Shown here: positions 1-9,541 of the stretch, piece by piece
How positions within the stretch are numbered: the stretch's first letter is position 1
How the letters are laid out: each line of letters starts with the position of its first letter
Origin: Naegleria lovaniensis
Taxonomy: Eukaryota > Heterolobosea > Eutetramitea > Acrasida > Naegleriidae
NCBI RefSeq assembly: GCF_003324165.1
Contig: NW_025407823.1
Location: forward strand, 868,001-932,000
DNA length: 64,000 nucleotides
Direction: 5' to 3'
Program-made: the position numbers and the translations under genes
The notes under the pieces: generated by a model
Databases searched by the model: none
Told to the model about the DNA's origin: nothing
Seen by the model: the letters and a program-made list of their open reading frames with translations, nothing else

Positions 1-1
1 G

Positions 2-1277
2 CAAGTAAAGTCATTCTGTGATAATGCAAAGAGAATGATTGATCAACGAGGTCAGGAATTGGAAGAACGAATCAATGAATTGTGTCAGGAAGGAACTGAT
101 GCACTACGAAGCATATTAGGGTTAAAAGAAGCTCAAGCAGACCTGAAAAGAACCTTTGAAGACATGGAATCCCTTGGATCTTTTGCACTGCTAGAAGCAA
201 AAACAACCAAATTTGTTCAAGTTGAAAGACAGTTCAACAAATTGAAAAACAACTATTCAGGACATTTTGAAAAGCTTCATCAAGTGCAAGTGGAAGGATT
301 AGAGGAAGGTTTACAGGAATTGCAAAAGAAACTATCATCCATTGGAAACGTCAAGGCCCATAATTTTAGTGTCACATTTTCAAATTTAGGAGCAGAAGGA
401 GCCACAGGACCTACAAATATTGGGACACATTACTCAGACCAACTATTTCTTCATGGTAAGGTGACGCACCGAGATGGTATTCAGCAGTGGAAAGTACCAT
501 TTGATGGAGACTTTGTAATAACAGCTGCTGGAGCAGCAGGGGGTTCCAATCCATACAAAACTTCGATTCGTGCTGGCTACGGTGCAGAAGTGAGAGGTGT
601 ATTCCATCTCACTAAAGAAACAATATTATCAATATTGGTGGGACAAAAAGGAGGAGATGCAAAAGGTTCTGTGTATGGAGGAGCAGGTGGTGGCGGAGGT
701 AAGTTTGTATTGGCACAGTGTACATTGTTTTTAAACAGAGCAATGTCCTAACTTTTCGGTCCAATATATATACACATATATAGGAGGTACCTTTGTCGTT
801 CAATCACCAACCAACACTCCCTTACTTGTTGCTTCTGGAGGAAATGGATGCAATTATGGCAATTGGAAAACTAACGGTCCTGGAGGAAGAGGTCCTATGA
901 CAAATGAGAACTACAGTGTTGAGAAACCTTCCCAGAGTGATCGAGGAGGAGGTGGTGGTGGATTTACCTGCTCGGGAAAGAATGGGCAGTTCAATACACA
1001 AGGAGGATGTTCTTTTCTGAAAGGGGGTAAAGGAGGTACTCATTCACACTTTCACTATGGGGCAGACGGTGGATTTAGAGGAGGGGGAAGCGCCTTACAC
1101 GAGGGAGGAGGAGGTGGTGGTTATGTTGGTGGAAGTGTTGTGACTCAAAATCTATGCGATGCGGTATTTCCAACCAATGGTGCCGTTTCTTACAACTCTG
1201 GAACGAACCAACAAGCAAGAGAAGATTATAACAGTGGACACGGTTACGTCATTATCACAAGCGAACAGCTGGGCTGA
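2..1277 (+). CDS. TRIM-like coiled-coil protein with C-terminal glycine-rich (ALK/LTK-type) domain, 5' partial
   Basis: The frame is open from the window edge, so the N-terminus lies upstream. I read two exons, 2..698 and 784..1277, joined across an 85-nt GT-AG intron (gtaagt...tatag). The join makes a GGA codon and continues the Gly-rich domain without a break; 396 residues are visible. The first ~110 residues are charged and helical, like the coiled coil that follows B-boxes in TRIM proteins. From about residue 165 the sequence matches the glycine-rich domain seen next to ALK/LTK ectodomains: a WKVPFDGDF start, an ILVGQKGG segment, several poly-Gly loops and a closing GHGYVII strand. The domain match is fairly sure; the function (probably scaffolding or binding) is not. 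The missing N-terminus may hold a B-box or RING finger. Confidence 0.75.
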
Positions 1278-1383
1278 AGATGAATTTGAGACCTATTTTG
1301 TAATACTACTATTGTACTGTGGAACAGTGTGTGATTACATGTGATACCTGAGGTCAATAACGTTCCAATTTCTCTCAAATTCA

Positions 1384-2039
1384 TCATTTTTTTTCACTGG
1401 TCATCTTGTTTGCGCTCAAAAGATATCGAAACAACACCGAGTACAGCACGACAGTTTGTGGTTCCTCAATTTTCATATTCGTTATTTCTAAATACAGTGA
1501 ACCTTTGAATGTTTCGAATGCGAGCTTTTCTAAATCTCTCCTCAACATTTTCCTCTTGTCATGCAGATCAGCTTTAGTTCCAATAACAATAATCTCTGTG
1601 AGTCATTTAAATTATTACAATAAAAGGAATATGGGTGAAAAAAGATGCTTACCTGCTCCATCTGGTGCATGTTCACATATGCAACGAATTTTTGATTCCA
1701 ACCACTGATTCTGGTCTGTCAAATCAATGAGGCAATATATGACACTGGCACCTCTATAATAAGATGCTGTGATAGATCGAAATCGTCCAGGCCCAAACTG
1801 ATCCCACATTTGAAGTTTGACTTTGCAAGAATCTCCCAAAACAAACATGCGCAACCCAAAATCAATTCCAATAGTGGTAAAAGCTTGCGATGAGGTTGGT
1901 GGAATGTCAAGCAAAGACGCTCTCAAAAAGGAGGTTTTCCCTGCTCCATAATTTCCTAAATTTGCAAGTTTAGATATCACCAATACCTGAAAAACATACC
2001 TTCCAGCAATGCCTTGAACAGATAATCGTATTCTTGCAT
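1384..2039 (-). CDS. Rab-family small GTPase with degenerate G motifs
   Basis: Three exons on the minus strand: 2039..2000, 1955..1653 and 1595..1384, giving 184 aa. Starting at ATG 2039 gives a typical Rab N-terminus (YDYLFKALL). A 44-nt intron (gtatgt...tttag) then joins directly to the P-loop GNYGAGKT (residues 14-21). A 57-nt intron later joins the beta-strand leading to G4. Switch I reads TIGIDF, as in Rabs. G3 is WDQFGPGRF instead of WDTAGQERF, so the catalytic Gln is absent. G4 is TKAD instead of NKxD, and G5 is barely recognisable. The protein ends in SEKK with no C-terminal cysteine to be prenylated. Membership of the family is inferred from order and spacing of motifs; nucleotide cycling and membrane attachment are doubtful. 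Confidence 0.75.
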
Positions 2040-2712
2040 GTCTGTCTTTGATTTTGGTATGATTTGTTCTGAACGTAGTGAAGGGCAGGAATGTTTCGAT
2101 TGTAAACAATAAATGAGTTTGGTTGAGCATTCTCAAAAATTTTTATGCTCAAAAAATTTTCTGCATACTCGAGCTTCGTCTCTCATTGCTTTGCTTAGTG
2201 ACTTCCCACCCATCGCACTCCCACCCTTATCATGCTTTCTTAAGCTTTTCAAGTTCCTTTTTCGCTGATCCTTAATGTTCTTGTGGTAAGGAAGGACATT
2301 ATGACAGTGCGGGACTGCCTTGTTCGAATCTTTTCGACAAGTAGTTGAATATTTATTGTTATAACCTTAATTTATTTTATTATTAATTTTACATTAATGT
2401 GACATTGTCACCACCTTTGACACCTGGTTTATTTATGATAATATGAGCTGATCACAATCCATCTCTTCTTCATCACTTCCTCCTTACTTCCTTGCGATTC
2501 TCTGGTTTTCTCCTTTTTTTCCGCTGAGCGGTTTTTGGAGTTTTTTACCTTCTACACCCCTTTTCAAATGCTCGGGACTCTGCTCAATAAAGTCTAATGA
2601 CAAATTATGCAGAAAATCCCTCAAACACCAATCCTTTTCAAAGGATGGATGTTTGGCGAGTTACAAACCCATTAGTTTTCCTCCAATTAATTCCAAACTC
2701 TTGTTGTTTACA
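2040..2712. other. intergenic, no gene seen
   Basis: This gap lies between the Rab start and the 3' end of the F-box gene, both on the minus strand, so it should hold the Rab promoter and the F-box 3' UTR. It is AT-rich around 2345-2405. I see no tRNA, long ORF or repeat. Confidence 0.5.
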
Positions 2713-3402
2713 TTATCGAAACACTATCTTTTCATTGGACTGTTTGTTGGTAGTTGTGTTAGAAGTGGAATTTGATGAGACAGTGCTGTTGCTCTTATTA
2801 CCTCCAAATAACGACGCCATATAATCCAAAACTCCTTTGAAAATTCCGCCTCCACTAGTGTTGGTGGTTTGGGTTGTAACATTGGAATTGTTGGAGTTGA
2901 ATGGCTTGAACAGCGTTCCTTCTCTCACATCACTGAAATGTAAAAAATAATGTTTCAAAATAGAGAGATCATTGTCCAACCATGAAGGATTACATTCAAC
3001 AACTCTGTCATCATTATTTACGTGATGAATATGTTTTTGTAATTGAGCGGCATAATTAAACACACATTTTCGAAGCATGTGTTTCACAAATCTCTGGCCT
3101 TGACGTTTGGAATAAAAGTCTATCATTGACAAAATTTTAAATTCATTCTCCTCTTCCTTGTTGTGATGATAAATCTCGGCAATAAATGTTTTATATTGTT
3201 CTTTCATGATCGGAAAAACAACTTCGTTGCTCCAATATTTACAAACTTTTGCAACTGAAAAAATCAATTCAACAGAAGTCAAATACTCAAAAATCACTCC
3301 AATAAGTTCATCAGGTAATTTCTGAAATATATTTTCTGAATGATTTTCGCTATCAATATCCGAAGATGAATAACCAACTATTGGTTCCTCGAATGAGCTC
3401 AT
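2713..3402 (-). CDS. F-box protein
   Basis: A single 229-aa exon from ATG 3402. Residues ~28-66 fit an F-box: LPDELIGVIFEYL followed by a hydrophobic stretch and VCKYWS. F-box proteins link substrates to SCF ubiquitin ligases through Skp1. The middle (70-165) is helical and charged, with no LRR, WD40 or kelch repeats, so the substrate-binding part is unrecognised. The last ~60 residues are Asn/Ser/Thr-rich low complexity around a short hydrophobic patch (FKGVLDYMASLFGG). F-box identity is good; the target is unknown. Confidence 0.7.
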   Translation of the reverse strand: MSSFEEPIVGYSSSDIDSENHSENIFQKLPDELIGVIFEYLTSVELIFSVAKVCKYWSNEVVFPIMKEQYKTFIAEIYHHNKEEENEFKILSMIDFYSKRQGQRFVKHMLRKCVFNYAAQLQKHIHHVNNDDRVVECNPSWLDNDLSILKHYFLHFSDVREGTLFKPFNSNNSNVTTQTTNTSGGGIFKGVLDYMASLFGGNKSNSTVSSNSTSNTTTNKQSNEKIVFR

Positions 3403-4450
3403 TTTTTGGTTAAGAGTTTGTGGTTGGTTGGATCAAGAGGTTGCCTTCAGAGCGGGTTCAACAAGATCTTTCAAATTCACCTGTTAAATTTTTTTCTTCA
3501 TTTCTCTATTGCATTACGTATTGTTCCTTTGAATATTCACTATCACACCTTCGTCAGATAATTCCAATGGTCAATCTTGATCAATAATGAAAAAATAATA
3601 CTCAACACCCGTATGTCCAAATCTTTGGGACTTTCTTTAAAAATATTTTATTGATTTTTTTAAAATTATTTGTCTCAGCCAAATTCAAGCGTAGATCCTT
3701 CATATTTGCCAGCACAATACGGCTGAGTCCGGCCGAACAGAGAGAAAGCGAGTGAATTATTCAATAGGATTCACAGTTTACAGTTTGGTATTAATTGGTG
3801 AGACTTGGTGAACAAATGCAGGCGGTGAAAATGATATGCTTCCACTGGCGCCTTTTTTAGTGTGGACGTGTTTGACTGTAATTTCTTCCACCATCAAGAG
3901 GAATATGACAAAAAATGAGTCCCTCCACAACAAAACTGTCAAGGAAGACATTTGTAATTGTTTTGTTCGAGATATGAGAAATGCAAAAAGGCCTTTTATT
4001 TAACAAAGGAAGGACGTGAGTCAAGCAATGTTTTGGCAAGTCAGAAGTACAGAGTATAGACTCACATTAAAACAGAAGCAACAATCTCACTCATCTGGAA
4101 GTTTGGAAGAAAATTTTGCTTTGCAAAACAAATCCCAATCAAACGATTGATATTAATACATTCAAAAACCAAAACTCATCAAGTTTGCTACAGGTCACAG
4201 ATCAAACTTCCTTTCACTCAAACAACAACAAAGAATTTTATGAAACAAAATTCTTGCTCGGACTGCAAATGATTAAAAGATCGTACTAAGAGAGGAACCT
4301 TGCTCAAACAATAAAACGGTCGTCAAGACTTTTTTTTTTATGAAGAATTTGCGATTTTTTGTCATTTAATTGTTACTGCGTGATGGCTCCTAGCAACAAG
4401 ACATACGCAAATCGAGATATTTCCAAAAAAGATTTTCATGAAAACAAAAA
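3403..4450. other. intergenic, divergent upstream region
   Basis: This 1.05-kb gap separates the divergent F-box and membrane-protein genes and should hold both promoters. It contains only short shadow frames (a 60-codon minus frame at 3857..4039 lacks any recognisable feature). A 7-bp inverted repeat (CTCAGCC...GGCTGAG near 3675-3727) is within chance expectation. No RNA gene was seen. Confidence 0.45.
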
Positions 4451-5203
4451 ATGTCTCCTTCTTCTGCGTTGAACAACGAATGGATCAACAATCCTCTATT
4501 GATCAGCTTTGTAGCAGGAGCATCGTCATCTTTATTAACCTATGCATTTCGCAAATTATGGAATTCTTCCATTCGTAGCACTGACGAACAACATTTACCA
4601 TCCACCAAAACTGCACCATTGATCTCGTCCGATCGACACAAGCAAGAAATCAAAAAGGAGTTGATCACGACTTCAAAAGTGGCCATATATGGAGGAGTGT
4701 TGTGGTCCAGTCGAGAATTAATTTCTCATGTTTTATTTCAACCAGAATCATCATTTCAAGCCTCTCCGAGAATGTTTATCCCCATTCTAGCTGGATGCGT
4801 GAGTGGTGCTTCCGAAAGACTTTTGGCTTACTTGTGTGGAGATCATATTCCAATCATGCTTTCATTGAGACTGATTGGAAGAAGTACTTTAACCTATGCT
4901 CTTTTTCATTTGCTGAAAGATAGTGTGACCAGTCAGGTGCAACAACAAGTGGGTGTTGTGACTGGAGGAGAGACTGAAACGACGACACGAGAAGGTACTC
5001 TCTTGTTAGGACATTTCCTTACTGCAGCTGTGGTTTCCGTCGGCACTCATTTGTGTTGCAATTACTCGACCTATCGCTCGAGTTCTCATTATTTGAATTA
5101 TTCCAATTTGCTACGTGAAGGAATTGCTGGTGGTATTGTGTACACGAGTTATGAAATCTTTAAGAATTCATTGTTACACACCAAGACTTCGACCTCTCAA
5201 TAA
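4451..5203 (+). CDS. hypothetical multi-pass membrane protein
   Basis: A single 250-aa exon. The start is preceded by an A-rich leader (caaaaaATG), common in this window. Four or so Gly/Ala-containing hydrophobic segments are visible: LLISFVAGASSSLLTYAF (16-33), a segment around VAIYGGVLWSS, ILAGCVSGASERLLAYLCG, and GIAGGIVYTSYEIF near the end. The small-residue packing (AGxxS, GGxx) recalls mitochondrial inner-membrane proteins, but I find neither the carrier PxD/E motif nor a Tim17 signature. I do not recognise the family. Confidence 0.6.
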   Translation: MSPSSALNNEWINNPLLISFVAGASSSLLTYAFRKLWNSSIRSTDEQHLPSTKTAPLISSDRHKQEIKKELITTSKVAIYGGVLWSSRELISHVLFQPESSFQASPRMFIPILAGCVSGASERLLAYLCGDHIPIMLSLRLIGRSTLTYALFHLLKDSVTSQVQQQVGVVTGGETETTTREGTLLLGHFLTAAVVSVGTHLCCNYSTYRSSSHYLNYSNLLREGIAGGIVYTSYEIFKNSLLHTKTSTSQ

Positions 5204-5340
5204 ACAAGGGGTAATTCAAAAAATTGATTTGGCATTGTCATTGGGACAGGTAGCATAAACGCCAATGACCAATGAAATACTTATGTACCACGTGTGTGGC
5301 ATCACAAAAGCCACGTAACAACAAAAAAGCACCACAAAAA

Positions 5341-8300
5341 ATGAATCCACAACAATTTTACAATCCCCTCCTTCATCAACAGCAATCACCGCAACAAAAT
5401 CTGCAGCAAAATATTCAATCTCCTCCTTCTCCTCATCAACACCAAAATATGATGATGAATCAACCACAAGTTGGAGGATTCTATAATCCATCTATGGTTC
5501 AATCATCTCCTACAACTGGAGGAGGAGGATTTTACAATCCAACTACAACAAGCCAACAAACACCAACCACCACCGGATTTTATGATCCTACCATGCCTAC
5601 TGGTGGATACGGAAATTATGGCACACCAAGCTATCAAACAAATCCTATCACTCCACCAACAACATCTTCACAATTTTACAATCCAGCCCTTCAATCTGGT
5701 ATTTCGGGATCCAAGACCCACGTGGGACCTCCTCCAACCGAGCTTAAATTTGGAGGTGAGGCTCTTCATGGTGCTCTGAGCCAGCACGGTACTCACCCTC
5801 CAAGCACAAGTGGTGTTCCTCCTCCAATGACTTCAACAGTAGGTGGTGGTGTTTCAGCAATTCCTCCAGTACAACACGCAGAGACTGCTTTTGAACAAGG
5901 ACAAAACTACAGTGTGCAAGATGTAATTTCTCATATGGGCACCCTCACTTTGAATCCACAACAAAATGCTCCTTACGTGAACATTATGCCAAATAATATG
6001 CCACAACCAAAGGAAGCTGGAGAGTTATTGACTGCCCACGTCTCAGGTCAGCCCGATGTTTCTCCTCTCTATCAAGCTCATTACAATCTCTATAAAAGTA
6101 TCTATGTGAATGATACTAAACCAGCAACAGAAGTATTCAAATCACTTCAGAGTGATGAAAATTCAATGAAAATGTCATGTAATGCAGTTCCACAAAGTTT
6201 GGAGCTTTTGAACCGATATGGATTGCCTTTTGGTTGTGTTTTGAAGCCTTTCCATCTCAAGGAAGTACCAACCATCGGAGGAAACTTGATTATTCGTTGT
6301 AACAATTGTAGAACCTACATTAATCCTTTTGTTCAGTTCATTGAATTTGGAAATAAGTGGCAATGTAACGTTTGCAAGCAAATTAATGAAGTTCCAAAAA
6401 GATATTACAGCCCAACAGATATGAACGGAGTAAGACAGGACTTTTTCGAAAGACCTGAACTCACAAATGGTGTCTACGAATATTTGGCTCCTCAAGAATA
6501 CATGTCTCGTCCTCCACAACCACCTGCATATTTATTCTTAATAGATTCAAGTTTCAACAGCATTAATGGAGGTTTGTTCCAAGCATCTGTCAAGGCTATT
6601 AAGAATTGTTTGAAAGGCTTAAAGGATCAATCACCAAGAACCATGATTGGAATTGTTTGTTTTGATAGCAAGATTCACTTTTTCAATTTGAGATCAACCC
6701 TCACTCAACCACAACAATTAGTTGTTGGTGAATTGAACGAATCACTTCTCCCATTGCCAAACGATTTACTCGTTAATTTGGAAGAGAGTTACAATTTGGT
6801 TGAAATTTTGTTAGATAAGCTTGAAGTCATGTTTAGAGGATCTACCAGTGTCGAATGCTGTTTAGGATCTGCTCTCAATGCTGCCGGTAGATTAATTGGA
6901 AGATTTGGTGGAAAGGTTTCCATTTTCCTTTCTCAATTGCCAACCATTGGACCAAATAAGCTCACCAATCGTGAGAATTTGAACGACTATGGAAACGATA
7001 AGACCGAAGCTAAACTTTTGCAACCAGTGGATAACAGTTATAGAGATTTTGCTCTCCTTTTCAATAAGGATCAAATTTGTTGTGACTTGTATTGTTATGC
7101 AATTCCTGAATCTACCAACTCGTTCTTGGATATTGCAACACTTTCAAGTCTCTCCAAATACACTGGTGGTTCTTGCAAATTATATGAATATCCAGATCAA
7201 CTAAGTCACCAATTATCTGCAGATTTGAAACAATGTCTTATTGATGAATTGACTGGTTTTGAAAGCGTCATGAGAATTAGAGTGAGCAGTGGCATGAAAA
7301 TTGTGAACTTCTTTGGTAATTTCTTCATTAGAGGACATGATTTAATGGCATTACCAAACATTTCTGGAACTCAGACTTTCGGATTCCAAATGGTGCATAC
7401 TGGTGCCATGCTTTCCACTCCAAATGTTAGCGTTCAGGTTGCTGTTCTCTACACCTCAGAACAAGGCCAAAGAAAGATTCGTGTTTGCAATCTCCTCTTG
7501 CCAATTACTAACTCATTGTCTGTTCTTTATAACAGCACTCAACCAACAGGTATGATTAACTTGATGGGTAAAATTTTAGCTGCCGACTTGGCAAAGGAAG
7601 GAGTCACCAATTCAAGATCTACTCTCGTTGATAAGTGGCTCAAATCAGCTGTGAACAGTTACAAGAGCGTTGCCAATGTAGGAATTGGCATGGGATTGAC
7701 TTTACCTGTTTCCCTCCAATATTTACCTCTTTTCGTGTGTGGACTCAGCAAAACTAACATGTTATTAGGAGGAAAGGAGGTGAGAGCAGACAATAGAACA
7801 GCATCATCTTTGTATCTCACTTCGTGCACTGTTCAACAATCGATATTGATGTCACATCCTTTGTTGATCTCGGTTACTGATCTACTTGCTGATGAAAGTG
7901 CTGATACTGATACCGACAAGCCAAAGGTTTTGAAATTATTCCCTCTCTCTAGAAAACTTATCAATCCAGAAGATGGATGTTATTTACTGTGTGATGGCGT
8001 GGCGATTTATTTGTGGCTTGGAAGAAAGCAATGGGATACAGACAGAGAGAAATTCTTTGATTTGGTCTACGAATTGAACTACAATAGATTCACCTTGCAA
8101 GCCGATCAAAATGATGAATTACCATTTGGTGACGATCCACTTCTTGCCAAAGTTTTTGATTTGTGTGAATTATTTAGAATTCAACTTAAAACAGAAATGC
8201 CAATTCGAATTGCCAACACCAATATCACTGGCCAACCAAATAGTGACAAGTTGAAGAAGGTACTTTTCACTGATTTCCATAGAACATTCTTGAAAAAGCT

Positions 8301-8367
8301 TGCCGAGGATAAGACGCTGCCTGTTACCATGTCCTATGGTGACTTGGTCACTTATTTGAGCAAGTAA
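5341..8367 (+). CDS. SEC24: COPII coat subunit Sec24
   Basis: Sec24 pairs with Sec23 in the inner COPII coat and selects cargo at ER exit sites. I chose ATG 5341 (1008 aa, MNPQQFYNP), since it begins the Gln/Pro-rich tail typical of the family; an in-frame ATG at 5272 would add 23 residues lacking that character. The order is: a low-complexity N-terminus with FYNP repeats (1-~230); a zinc finger with CNNC and CNVC pairs (~320-345); the trunk domain starting PAYLFLIDSSF (~395); beta-sandwich and helical regions; and a C-terminal gelsolin-like domain (LLCDGVAIYLWLG, ~880). No intron is seen. Family assignment is strong; the paralog class is not resolved. Confidence 0.92.
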   Translation: MNPQQFYNPLLHQQQSPQQNLQQNIQSPPSPHQHQNMMMNQPQVGGFYNPSMVQSSPTTGGGGFYNPTTTSQQTPTTTGFYDPTMPTGGYGNYGTPSYQTNPITPPTTSSQFYNPALQSGISGSKTHVGPPPTELKFGGEALHGALSQHGTHPPSTSGVPPPMTSTVGGGVSAIPPVQHAETAFEQGQNYSVQDVISHMGTLTLNPQQNAPYVNIMPNNMPQPKEAGELLTAHVSGQPDVSPLYQAHYNLYKSIYVNDTKPATEVFKSLQSDENSMKMSCNAVPQSLELLNRYGLPFGCVLKPFHLKEVPTIGGNLIIRCNNCRTYINPFVQFIEFGNKWQCNVCKQINEVPKRYYSPTDMNGVRQDFFERPELTNGVYEYLAPQEYMSRPPQPPAYLFLIDSSFNSINGGLFQASVKAIKNCLKGLKDQSPRTMIGIVCFDSKIHFFNLRSTLTQPQQLVVGELNESLLPLPNDLLVNLEESYNLVEILLDKLEVMFRGSTSVECCLGSALNAAGRLIGRFGGKVSIFLSQLPTIGPNKLTNRENLNDYGNDKTEAKLLQPVDNSYRDFALLFNKDQICCDLYCYAIPESTNSFLDIATLSSLSKYTGGSCKLYEYPDQLSHQLSADLKQCLIDELTGFESVMRIRVSSGMKIVNFFGNFFIRGHDLMALPNISGTQTFGFQMVHTGAMLSTPNVSVQVAVLYTSEQGQRKIRVCNLLLPITNSLSVLYNSTQPTGMINLMGKILAADLAKEGVTNSRSTLVDKWLKSAVNSYKSVANVGIGMGLTLPVSLQYLPLFVCGLSKTNMLLGGKEVRADNRTASSLYLTSCTVQQSILMSHPLLISVTDLLADESADTDTDKPKVLKLFPLSRKLINPEDGCYLLCDGVAIYLWLGRKQWDTDREKFFDLVYELNYNRFTLQADQNDELPFGDDPLLAKVFDLCELFRIQLKTEMPIRIANTNITGQPNSDKLKKVLFTDFHRTFLKKLAEDKTLPVTMSYGDLVTYLSK

Positions 8368-8597
8368 AATTGTTGTGGACTATAAATCAAGGATTTTTCA
8401 TGATTTTCTCACCATGATTATAGAAATAAAAGGTGATTGATTTAATTTCAATCGTTCTCCGTTCTTATTCACAGAAATTCCTTTTGAAAACAAATTAGCA
8501 TTTATTATTGTTTTCATCTAGAAAGTCACTAGCATATTTACATCGAGATGACACTTAGATCATTCATAACAACCACCAATCTCTAGAGCTAAACATG

Positions 8598-9134
8598 TTA
8601 CATGAATGATTCCATATTTTCTTCAGAGACAGTTTTGACCTTCTTCGTATTGGGCTCATCCTCTTCAGCAACGTTTCCATTTTGGTCCTCATCTTCCTCA
8701 TCAGCAGCCTTATCCTCACTCAAACGTTGACTCAATTTTCTCTTCTTATCTTGTTCTTCAATATCATGAACACCTTCCAACAAAATCTTTGGAATCTTGT
8801 CAATGGCATGTCCTGTTGTAAGAACCTTCATAAATTCTTCCTTTGTAATTTTTCCATCCTTATTTTCATCACAATCACTCATCCATTCTTTCAAAAGTTC
8901 ATCCGATTGCAAATATTCTTCTAATTTTTGCAAGGATAGTTTAATCTTGTTCATCACTGAGGAATTCAAATCTTTGAGAAGTTCTTTGGCTTCACTCTCA
9001 CTCAAAATTCCATCCTTGTTGGTGTCAGCCTCGTTCCATAACTTTTCAGCTTCTTCAGAGGAGAGACCAGATTGTAATTTCTCGAGGGAGAGATCTTTGA
9101 CGACAGTGAGAAGTTTGTTTTGTGTGATACCCAT
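8598..9134 (-). CDS. EF-hand calcium-binding protein with acidic/basic tail
   Basis: The protein has 178 aa from ATG 9134, which has a good context (accATGG); upstream codons in the frame have no ATG. Two canonical EF-hand loops are seen: DTNKDGILSESE (37-48) and DENKDGKITKEE (89-100). Each has Asp/Asn at positions 1, 3 and 5, Gly at 6 and Glu at 12, so both should bind calcium. The C-terminal ~45 residues alternate basic clusters (KKRK, NTKKVK) with long Glu/Asp runs, which could serve nuclear localisation or protein binding. Similar two-EF-hand sensors are common in amoebae. The exact role is unknown. Confidence 0.8.
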   Translation of the reverse strand: MGITQNKLLTVVKDLSLEKLQSGLSSEEAEKLWNEADTNKDGILSESEAKELLKDLNSSVMNKIKLSLQKLEEYLQSDELLKEWMSDCDENKDGKITKEEFMKVLTTGHAIDKIPKILLEGVHDIEEQDKKRKLSQRLSEDKAADEEDEDQNGNVAEEDEPNTKKVKTVSEENMESFM

Positions 9135-9541
9135 GGTGGTTGAGAGTGAGTTTACAAAAATTGTGTGATGATCACAAAGATTCAACAGATAATCTCTATG
9201 ACAAGTGTAGTATCAACAGTGCACTGAAATGCAATGGCGCAACAGTGAAAAAGCTGTTTTTTTTTGAAATGCTAATTGGCAAGTGACATTTGATGCTGTT
9301 TGTCCGCGTTTGGGTCTGTTGAAGCATATCATGAGAGATAACAAGCAATTCTCTTTTGCTGCAAAGACCTGTTTCATGAACGAGTAACTGAAAGCAAGAG
9401 ATTATTGAGATGCAGTTTTACAATAACAACCCAACACTTAAAAATTATATATTATATATTCTGTTTCTAAATTAGAAGACAGTTATTTGAACAGGATATT
9501 GAATCGTTTGCAACTTCTTTTTGGCAGCATCGTCCAAAAAA
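9135..9541. other. divergent intergenic region
   Basis: This region carries the promoters of the EF-hand gene (leftward) and the hydrolase-like gene (rightward). A TA-rich tract (attatatattatatattct) lies near 9443-9462, about 80-100 bases before the rightward start. No other feature was seen. Confidence 0.4.

Noticed and set aside
3675-3727. CTCAGCC/GGCTGAG inverted repeat
   Set aside because: Seven bases with a long spacer is expected by chance in a 1-kb gap.
5272-5340. In-frame ATG 23 codons upstream of the chosen Sec24 start
   Set aside because: The added residues contain three cysteines and lack the Gln/Pro/Tyr composition of the Sec24 tail, and 5341 has a better A-rich leader. It remains possible.
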